A stretch of DNA of 6,242 nucleotides from Candidatus Omnitrophota bacterium (GTDB taxonomy: Bacteria > Verrucomicrobiota > Verrucomicrobiia > Limisphaerales > UBA1319), in the NCBI GenBank assembly GCA_023473405.1, contig JAMCZD010000084.1:682-6923 (forward strand). Direction: 5' to 3'. This document shows positions 1 to 5,129 of this stretch, one piece after another. Numbering within the stretch: the stretch's first letter is position 1; each line of letters begins with the position of its first letter. A program made the position numbers and the translations under genes. The notes under the pieces were generated by a model, which saw only the letters and a list, made by a program, of their open reading frames with translations, was not told where the DNA came from and ran no database searches.

Positions 1-819
1 GCGTTGAGAGGGGGTCAAACCGGCGAATTTGCGGAACGAATCGAGGCATTGCTGGCGCTGGGCGGGGTCGAGGGCTTCAAAGGAAGCAACGGTCTTGATC
101 ATCTGGTCTCGTCCCGGCTCGGGCAGGAGCTGGAGGATTCTTTGGCGTTCGGAGGGTGTCATTTCGAAGAAGCGATTGAACTGGACGAACATTTCCTGCC
201 GTTGTTGAGCGGGCAAGGCGAGCCAATGGGACAGTCTCTGCTCCAGTTGCTGCCGCCGTTCCGACGGGAAGGTCTTCAGGGCGTTATCCTTTTCCGTAGG
301 CGTGCCGGCATCGAGCCGGACGAAGTAATTCCGCGCGGTTTCCCGCTCGAGAACCTCCTTTTGCAGCGGCCGCGGCAAAAGGTCCCATTGCTGCAACCGC
401 TCCGCTACCACCGGTCTATAATCCTCGGGAACAGCCGCCAGTTGCTCCGCGCGGTTCGTGGGGGGCGTTTGCATCAGCGGCAACAAATACCACTGCAACT
501 GGAGCATCCGCAGGCGCAGCTCGCGTTCCCCGGGCGGCAAATGGTCGTATTCGATCAATTTGTCCCGCAGATGTTCCCGTTGGGCCGGAGGTTTTTCGGC
601 CAAAAGCCGGTCGCGCTGAGATGTGTTGGCGGCCAGCAACTCGCGGAAATACTCGATGGGTGACGGCGGTGCCGGCGGCAACGGCGTGGCGGATGGCTCA
701 TTCTTCGGTTCCTGTCGGGTTGAAGGATTTCCCTGAGCCAGCAGAAACGAGGCCGCCAGAATAGCGCCGAGCAGACCGGCGGGGAGGCGCCAGGGCAGCG
801 GTGTGGATCGACGACTCAT
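1..819 (-). CDS. DUF3106-type exported helical-repeat protein (3' end outside window)
   Basis: The reading frame opens at the ATG at 819 and runs without a stop off the left edge, giving 273 visible residues. Residues 1-13 are basic and polar, residues 14-28 are hydrophobic (AGLLGAILAASFLLA), and LLA-QG would suit signal peptidase, so export is likely. A Pro-rich linker (about 31-54) follows. The rest is a run of amphipathic helical units with spaced Arg, Trp and Leu, built around patterns such as LPPGER (94-99), LPAQQRQ (202-208), MTPSERQ (220-226), LDPAQRQ (250-256) and LTPSQR (268-273). This pattern matches my recollection of the DUF3106 family, whose function is unknown. LTPSQ also fits the LTxxQ motif of periplasmic stress and metal sensors (CpxP, Spy); that link is inference. 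The start overlaps the anti-sigma stop as ATGA, behind a GGAGG site. The protein probably works with the sigma and anti-sigma factors upstream, as sensor or effector. The C-terminus cannot be seen. Confidence 0.82.
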   Translation of the reverse strand, partial: MSRRSTPLPWRLPAGLLGAILAASFLLAQGNPSTRQEPKNEPSATPLPPAPPSPIEYFRELLAANTSQRDRLLAEKPPAQREHLRDKLIEYDHLPPGERELRLRMLQLQWYLLPLMQTPPTNRAEQLAAVPEDYRPVVAERLQQWDLLPRPLQKEVLERETARNYFVRLDAGTPTEKDNALKTFPSERRQQLEQRLSHWLALPAQQRQEMFVQFNRFFEMTPSERQRILQLLPEPGRDQMIKTVASFEALDPAQRQQCLDSFRKFAGLTPSQR

Positions 820-1319
820 TTAAGGGCCTCCAGCAGGTCGTCGTCGACCTTGGTTGGAACCTGGCTCAAGCGGTTAATGGCGTCAAAATCGCGCAGCACA
901 TCCAGGGAAACCAGGGTGGTCACACCGGATATCTTGGTCACGCTTCTTGCCAACTCGACGCGCTCGTGGTGCTGATATTCGAGGTAAGAAAGGAGTCCCA
1001 GGCTTAGAATCAAGCCGGCCAGCGCCGATTTGGGAGCCCAGCCCAGCCCATGGCCCCAGCGCCACCACCGCGCCCATCGAGCGCGGAATCCCACTTGCGC
1101 CGGGCTCGGCAAAGCCGCCAGGACCCGGGCGGTGAAATTGGAAGGCAAAGGCGGATCGCGCAATTGCCGCAACAAGCGGTTCAGCGCCAACTCCTCCGCC
1201 ACTCGAGTGGCGAGGTTGGGATTGGCCTTGATAAAGGCCCGGAGTTGCGCCTGTTCCTCCGCCGTTGGTTCGTGGCGTAAGCCGGTCTCTATCCAAGGAT
1301 TCGAATCTGAGCCGTTCAT
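816..1319 (-). CDS. Putative membrane anti-sigma factor, one transmembrane segment, no zinc motif
   Basis: The product has 167 residues. The N-terminal half (1-96) is charged and helical: an acidic helix (19-32, EEQAQLRAFIKAN-like), a helix at 38-54, and an SNFTARVLAAL segment at 60-70, which is common in small membrane anti-sigma proteins. A basic, Trp-rich stretch (79-92) precedes one hydrophobic segment at about 98-115 (SALAGLILSLGLLSYLEY). The remaining 50 residues are polar and would lie outside the membrane by the positive-inside rule. Anti-sigma factors use this layout to hold an ECF sigma factor at the membrane. The protein contains no Cys, so it lacks the HxxxCxxC zinc motif of ZAS-type anti-sigma factors. 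The ATG at 1319 has a GATAGG site five bases upstream. It lies 252 bases downstream of the sigma gene on the same strand and overlaps the next gene by ATGA. The role rests on layout and neighbours rather than a diagnostic motif. Confidence 0.75.
   Translation of the reverse strand: MNGSDSNPWIETGLRHEPTAEEQAQLRAFIKANPNLATRVAEELALNRLLRQLRDPPLPSNFTARVLAALPSPAQVGFRARWARWWRWGHGLGWAPKSALAGLILSLGLLSYLEYQHHERVELARSVTKISGVTTLVSLDVLRDFDAINRLSQVPTKVDDDLLEALK
827..831 (-). promoter_or_regulatory. Strong ribosome binding site for the DUF3106 gene
   Basis: On the minus strand GGAGG lies seven bases upstream of the ATG at 819, inside the last codons of the anti-sigma gene. With the ATGA stop/start overlap at 816-819 it fixes the start of the DUF3106 gene and points to coupled translation of the two proteins. 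Confidence 0.75.
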
Positions 1320-1324
1320 TGTTG

Positions 1325-1330
1325 CCTATC
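1325..1330 (-). promoter_or_regulatory. Ribosome binding site of the anti-sigma gene
   Basis: GATAGG on the minus strand, five bases before the ATG at 1319. The same hexamer precedes the sigma gene at 2185-2190, which supports both start choices. Confidence 0.5.
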
Positions 1331-1350
1331 TTTTAAACCCAAGCCTCCGG

Positions 1351-1363
1351 CAAAGTTGCTTTG
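1351..1363. repeat. Short inverted repeat in the anti-sigma leader
   Basis: CAAAG-TTG-CTTTG is a perfect five-base inverted repeat with a three-base centre, 32 bases upstream of the anti-sigma start. It could be an operator half-site pair or a small mRNA hairpin. It is short enough to be chance. Confidence 0.3.
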
Positions 1364-1460
1364 ACTTGAATTTTTATTCCCGAGTCTGAGGCCGTGCGGC
1401 TTCGACCGGGCGCAGAGTAATTTGAGCCGCGGGAGTGGGACAGGAATTGGCGGGCTCCCC

Positions 1461-1497
1461 GATAAATCAGAAATCTTGAATCATAATTCATAAATCC
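1461..1497. repeat. AT-rich patch with degenerate AATC/ATTC units
   Basis: In a GC-rich setting this stretch is mostly A and T and repeats variants of one short word: AAATC, AAATC, GAATC, AATTC, AAATC at roughly 6-10 base steps. Read on the minus strand it also contains TATGAT (5 of 6 to the sigma-70 minus-10 box), but no good minus-35 lies at the right distance. It may be a worn copy of a dispersed intergenic repeat or an AT-rich promoter element. Confidence 0.35.
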
Positions 1498-1571
1498 TCG
1501 AGGAAAACGGGGGGAGACCGTTGAAAGTCCTCCGGGCGGCGGTGCGGACGGCCCAATGGGATCGAAGGAGG

Positions 1572-2177
1572 TTAACGATTGTGCCATATGCCGCTCTGCA
1601 GGTACGGTTTGAGCTTTAACTTGAGGGTCTCGCGCCCGCGATGGATCAGCGATTTGGTGGCCGAGAGAGAGGTGCCGAGCACTTGGGCTATCTCTTCATA
1701 CGACATTTCCTCCTCGCGAAACAGGAGTATCGCAGTCCGCTGGGTCTCGGGCAACTCGGCCAGCGACTGCTCGATCAAACGTTCCAATTCGCCATGCATC
1801 AGCGCGTCGGTGGGCAGGCAAACACCCGAGTCCTGGACCTGGCGTTGCGGTTGATCCTCGTTATCGGGAAAGGTGGCGTCAAGGGAGTCAGCCGGGTGCC
1901 GGGACCTGCGCCGGAGTTCGTTGAGGCAAAGGTTGCGGGCAATCGTGAAGAGCCAGGTCGAGAATTTGGCGGTTGGCCGGTAGCGCCGGGCGGATTTGAA
2001 CACCTGCACGAAGACATTCTGCGCCAGGTCCTCGGCTTCGGCGGGGTCGCCCAGCGACCGGCTGAGCAGGTTCATGACCGGTTGCTGGTATTTCTCGACC
2101 AATTCCTCGAAGGCAGCCACGTCGCCTTGCTTCACGCGAAGCATCAATGCGGCATCTGGATCCGAGTTAGCGGACAT
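1572..2177 (-). CDS. ECF-type RNA polymerase sigma-70 factor
   Basis: The product has 201 residues, a usual length for the ECF group, with only regions 2 and 4. Region 2 covers about 20-91: the core-binding segment DPAEAEDLAQNVFVQVF (44-60) and the minus-10 recognition part with FSTWLFTIARN (72-82) and the basic NELRRRSR (86-93). A linker (about 94-133) contains acidic and polar residues. Region 4 (about 134-188) has LAELPETQRTA and the helix-turn-helix MSYEEIAQVLGTSLSATKSLIHRGRE, which reads the minus-35 element. The ATG at 2177 is preferred because GATAGG sits seven bases upstream and the protein then begins close to the conserved part. An in-frame ATG at 2192 and TTG at 2228 would only add an unconserved tail. 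Its likely partner is the membrane protein encoded at 816-1319. The gene is divergent from glnD. ECF subgroup and target promoters cannot be told from the sequence alone. Confidence 0.96.
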   Translation of the reverse strand: MSANSDPDAALMLRVKQGDVAAFEELVEKYQQPVMNLLSRSLGDPAEAEDLAQNVFVQVFKSARRYRPTAKFSTWLFTIARNLCLNELRRRSRHPADSLDATFPDNEDQPQRQVQDSGVCLPTDALMHGELERLIEQSLAELPETQRTAILLFREEEMSYEEIAQVLGTSLSATKSLIHRGRETLKLKLKPYLQSGIWHNR

Positions 2178-2184
2178 GACAACA

Positions 2185-2190
2185 CCTATC
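2185..2190 (-). promoter_or_regulatory. Ribosome binding site deciding the sigma factor start
   Basis: GATAGG on the minus strand, seven bases before the ATG at 2177. The alternative starts at 2192 (ATG) and 2228 (TTG) have no comparable purine-rich site, so this one sets the call. Confidence 0.55.
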
Positions 2191-2215
2191 ATAGCAAACC
2201 GTCCACCAACGACAA
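2188..2215 (-). promoter_or_regulatory. Possible sigma-70-like promoter for the sigma gene
   Basis: On the minus strand TTGTCG (2210-2215, 4 of 6 to consensus) is followed after 16 bases by TATGAT (2188-2193, 5 of 6). Transcription would then begin only a few bases before the ATG at 2177 and would leave out the GATAGG site, so the promoter and that ribosome site cannot both be right as drawn. Weak call. Confidence 0.25.
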
Positions 2216-2288
2216 GGCGCCAGTGCAAGAGATGAGGGTGGAATCGTTTAAACTTGATTTTTGGGCTTTTTCGCTGTTAAGATGATCC

Positions 2289-5051
2289 GTGCCGACTTTG
2301 CTGGAAAAGATCGAGGCCGACGCCGCCAAGCGGCTGACGCTGCCACCGAATCGCCTTCCTTCTCAGGAATTGGCGCGCTACAAGAATTTCCTCAAGATCG
2401 AAAGCCATCGGCTCAAATTTCTTCACCGGGCGGGCGCAGGCGGCTGGGTTATTTGCCAGGGACGCGCGGCCACGATGGACGTTCTTCTCCGTTATTTGCT
2501 GGCGGCGGTCAAGTCCGGTGTCCATGGTTCGAACTCGATGCCGCTGGCCTTGGTTGCCCTGGGCGGGTATGGCCGCAACGAGCTCAACCCGCATAGCGAC
2601 GTTGATTTGATGTTCCTGCACGGGGACCGTTATCGGGTCCAAGGCAGGGCGGGGCTCCAGGCACTGGCGGAGGGGCTGCTTTATCCCCTATATGACATCG
2701 GGCTCAAGGTCGGGCATTCGGTGCGGTGCATCGACGATTGCGTGAAGGTGGCGAACCAGGACATGCAATCCAAGACCGCCCTCATCGAGGCACGCCTGAT
2801 CGATGGCGACGCCGGCCTGTTCCAAGCCATGCAAGACGCGGTCCGCGCCAGGTGCGTGGAAGGATATGAGGACGAGTACATTGCGGCCCGGCTGTCTGAC
2901 CAGGAAGCGCGTCACGCCAAGTACGGCGATTCGGCCTGCATGCAAGAGCCGAATATCAAGAATGGCTGCGGCGGATTGCGCGATTATCAAAACCTGCTTT
3001 GGATGGCCTATTTCAAGTACCGCCTAAAGTCTCCGTCCGAATTGCAGGGACACGAATTGCTGAGTGAAACCGAACGGCGCCAGCTCGGAACCGCTTATGA
3101 TTTCCTGCTCCGGCTCCGCAATGATTTGCACTACCAGGTAAACCGTCCACTCGATGTGTTGCTCAAGGAACTCCAACCCACCCTGGCGCTAAACCTCGGG
3201 TACACGGATCGTTCATCTATCAAACGGATCGAAAGATTCATGGGGGCGGTTTATTTGCATTTGCGCAATGTCTATTTGATCACCCGGACACTCGAGCGCC
3301 GCCTGGCCCTGCTGCCCACCCCGAATCGCCGGTCCCGCTTGCATCAGTTCATTCTCGGACGCCGCAAACCCGCTCCACCCCAGCTCTTCGACGGATTCCA
3401 GATCACCGAAGGCGAGATTCTTCCCGGGTCGACGAGGGTCTTTCGGGACCAACCGCGCCGCTTCATGCGGGTCTTTTTGCATGCCCAGCAGCGCGGTTTG
3501 AAGCTGCATCCCGACCTCTCGCAGTTGATTCGCAACCAGCTTGACTTGGTGGATCCCGCCTTCCTGCGCGATCCGCATGTGAAGGAGACGTTTCTGGCGA
3601 TATTGAACCAGCGGGGAAACGTTGCCCCAATTCTGCGTTCGATGCATGAGGTCGGCCTCCTGGGGCGGTACCTGCCCGAGTTCGGCAAACTGACCTGCCT
3701 GGTTCAGCACGAGTTTCTCCATCGCTATACCGCCGATGAGCATACGTTGATCTGTCTCGAGATGCTGGACCGGGTGTGGGCAGCCGAACGACCGTTCTTC
3801 AACCATTACACGGAAATCTTACAAGAGATCGAGCGCCCTTTTGTGCTCTACCTGGCCTTGCTCTTGCACGACGCCGGCAAGGCAACCTCGCACCGTCCCC
3901 ATGCCGCCCAGAGCGCCAAGCTCGCCGTGCGTGTCGCCCGGCGGCTTGGCTTGGACGCGCAAACCACCTATACCCTGCGCCTGCTGATCGAAAACCACCT
4001 TGCCATGGTCCAAATCTCGCAGCGCAGGGACTTGGAAGACCTTGCCGTGGCGCGTGCCTTTGCCGAACAAGTCAAAACGCCGGAAAATCTGGACATGCTC
4101 ACCTTGATCACCTTTGCCGACTCCCAGGCCACGAGCATGAATCTCTGGAACGATTTCAAAGAAACACTGCTGTGGTCTCTCTACGACCAGACGGCCAAGG
4201 TGTTTCTGGGAGAAATCGGCGTTGCTCAGGCGGAAGAAAAACAACGCGATTCAGTTGCGCTGGCCGTGCGCCGAGCGGCTCCGAAGACCCTCCGCGACGA
4301 CGAATTGGAGGCGCACTTCAACCTTTTGCCATTGCGCTACTTCCAAATTCATTCGCCGTTCGAAATCCTATCTGACCTCAGCCTGGCACACCGGTTCCTG
4401 CAGTTGCAGGTGACCGTCGAAGAACGCGCCCTGGAACCGGTTCTGCTCTGGACCAACGAACCGGACCGTGGTTACGCGGCGGTTCGCATCTGCACCTGGG
4501 ACCGCGCAGGCCTCTTCAGCAAAATAGCCGGCTCGCTCACCGCCACCCGGTTGAACATCCTTAGCGCCCAAATCTTCTCCCGCTGCGACGGGATCATATT
4601 CGACACCTTTTTCGTCACCGATACTCGCACGGGCGGCCTGCCGAGCCGCGAGATTCGAGAACAGTTCGAGCAGTTGCTCAAGGCCGTCCTCACCCAACCG
4701 GTCGATCTCGCGTCGCTGATTGCCCGGCTCAAGGTCGGGCGCCCGCCGTTTCCTTACCTCGAAGGCGAGCGCATCCCCACCGAAATACGCTTTGACAACA
4801 CGGTCTCGGACAGCCGGACTTTGATTGAAGTCGAGACGGAAGACCGGGTAGGCCTGCTGTTCGCCATCTCCAACGCCCTGAGTGAGCTGGGCCTGGACAT
4901 TTCCACCGCCAAGATTTGCACGGAAAAAGGCGCGGCCATCGACAGCTTTTATGTCCGCGAACACGATGGCCGCCAGGTCCGTTCCGCGGATCGCCTGCGG
5001 TCCATCGAGACTGCGCTGCGGGCCGCCGTCGTCCGTTTGGACGCAGCTTGA
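2289..5051 (+). CDS. glnD: Bifunctional [protein-PII] uridylyltransferase / uridylyl-removing enzyme
   Basis: GlnD is a cytoplasmic sensor: at low glutamine it adds UMP to PII proteins (GlnB/GlnK), and at high glutamine it removes it, which tunes glutamine synthetase and nitrogen gene control. The product has 920 residues, slightly longer than the roughly 890 of E. coli. The nucleotidyltransferase motif is intact at 92-107 (GGYGR, then NELNPHSDVDL, with metal ligands D104 and D106). The GlnD-specific segments LIEARLIDGD (165-174) and EPNIKNGCGGLRD (220-232) follow. The HD hydrolase domain (about 470-615) shows H485, the H527-D528 pair in LLLHDAGK, H538, H570 and D611, so uridylyl removal is probably kept. 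Two ACT glutamine-binding domains lie at about 729-805 and 844-915. The GTG at 2289 is the first possible start, since an in-frame TGA is at 2283-2285; its ribosome site is weak (AAGATGA). No PII, amtB or glnA gene is in the window. Confidence 0.97.
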   Translation: MPTLLEKIEADAAKRLTLPPNRLPSQELARYKNFLKIESHRLKFLHRAGAGGWVICQGRAATMDVLLRYLLAAVKSGVHGSNSMPLALVALGGYGRNELNPHSDVDLMFLHGDRYRVQGRAGLQALAEGLLYPLYDIGLKVGHSVRCIDDCVKVANQDMQSKTALIEARLIDGDAGLFQAMQDAVRARCVEGYEDEYIAARLSDQEARHAKYGDSACMQEPNIKNGCGGLRDYQNLLWMAYFKYRLKSPSELQGHELLSETERRQLGTAYDFLLRLRNDLHYQVNRPLDVLLKELQPTLALNLGYTDRSSIKRIERFMGAVYLHLRNVYLITRTLERRLALLPTPNRRSRLHQFILGRRKPAPPQLFDGFQITEGEILPGSTRVFRDQPRRFMRVFLHAQQRGLKLHPDLSQLIRNQLDLVDPAFLRDPHVKETFLAILNQRGNVAPILRSMHEVGLLGRYLPEFGKLTCLVQHEFLHRYTADEHTLICLEMLDRVWAAERPFFNHYTEILQEIERPFVLYLALLLHDAGKATSHRPHAAQSAKLAVRVARRLGLDAQTTYTLRLLIENHLAMVQISQRRDLEDLAVARAFAEQVKTPENLDMLTLITFADSQATSMNLWNDFKETLLWSLYDQTAKVFLGEIGVAQAEEKQRDSVALAVRRAAPKTLRDDELEAHFNLLPLRYFQIHSPFEILSDLSLAHRFLQLQVTVEERALEPVLLWTNEPDRGYAAVRICTWDRAGLFSKIAGSLTATRLNILSAQIFSRCDGIIFDTFFVTDTRTGGLPSREIREQFEQLLKAVLTQPVDLASLIARLKVGRPPFPYLEGERIPTEIRFDNTVSDSRTLIEVETEDRVGLLFAISNALSELGLDISTAKICTEKGAAIDSFYVREHDGRQVRSADRLRSIETALRAAVVRLDAA

Positions 5052-5129
5052 ATTTTAGGATTGCGGCGGGAGTTGCCGGGCGGTATCAATACGAGGGTAA
5101 GCTGCCAAAAACTGGTGACGCGCCGTTCC

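Larger units (their letters stand above)
1320..1571. other. 252-base spacer between sigma and anti-sigma genes
   Basis: No convincing gene lies here. A minus-strand frame of 84 codons (1333-1587) crosses the spacer and runs into the sigma gene's 3' end, but its product is low-complexity and unlike a folded protein. The spacer holds a GC-rich part next to the sigma stop (about 1501-1560), an AT-rich patch (1461-1497), and a leader before the anti-sigma gene with a short inverted repeat (1351-1363) and a T/A-rich run (1358-1380). I see no stem followed by a T-run that would make a clear terminator on the minus strand. The length leaves room for a separate promoter for the anti-sigma/DUF3106 pair, so the three genes need not share one transcript. 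Confidence 0.6.
2178..2288. promoter_or_regulatory. Divergent control region between the sigma gene and glnD
   Basis: These 111 bases separate two genes that point away from each other and must hold start signals for both. The part near glnD is AT-rich: a perfect palindrome GTTTAAAC (2246-2253) runs into ACTTGATTTTT and further T-runs (2268-2271). For glnD, TTGATT (2254-2259) and TAAGAT (2278-2283), 18 bases apart, form a weak sigma-70-like pair, but this would start transcription almost at the GTG, giving a leaderless message. GTTTAAAC could be an operator for either direction. Nothing here resembles an NtrC or sigma-54 (GG-N10-GC) site clearly enough to call. Confidence 0.45.

Noticed and set aside
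4..663. A 219-codon plus-strand open frame at the left end
   Set aside because: It is the antisense of the DUF3106 gene. The minus-strand product has a signal peptide, a linker and regular helical units, while the plus-strand product shows no domain pattern.
1501..1571. Possible rho-independent terminator after the sigma gene
   Set aside because: The GC-rich part allows weak pairings such as CCTCC with GGAGG, but there is no compact stem with a following T-run on the minus strand.
1333..1587. An 84-codon minus-strand frame between sigma and anti-sigma genes
   Set aside because: Its product is low-complexity, overlaps the sigma 3' end in another frame and has no recognisable motif. Its middle part is the AT-rich patch read through.
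1641..2285. A 214-codon plus-strand frame opposite the sigma gene
   Set aside because: It is a mirror of the strongly conserved ECF sigma frame and resembles no protein family.
2261..2596. A plus-strand frame with an ATG at 2282 that overlaps the glnD start
   Set aside because: It runs in another frame over the conserved N-terminal part of GlnD and gives a low-complexity Arg/Ala-rich product. GlnD homology continues from the GTG at 2289.
4368..4964. A 198-codon minus-strand frame inside glnD
   Set aside because: It lies opposite the two ACT domains of GlnD and shows no independent domain or ribosome site.
5052..5129. Possible terminator between glnD and the next gene
   Set aside because: Only a weak CGGC/GCCG pairing is visible, with no T-run after it.
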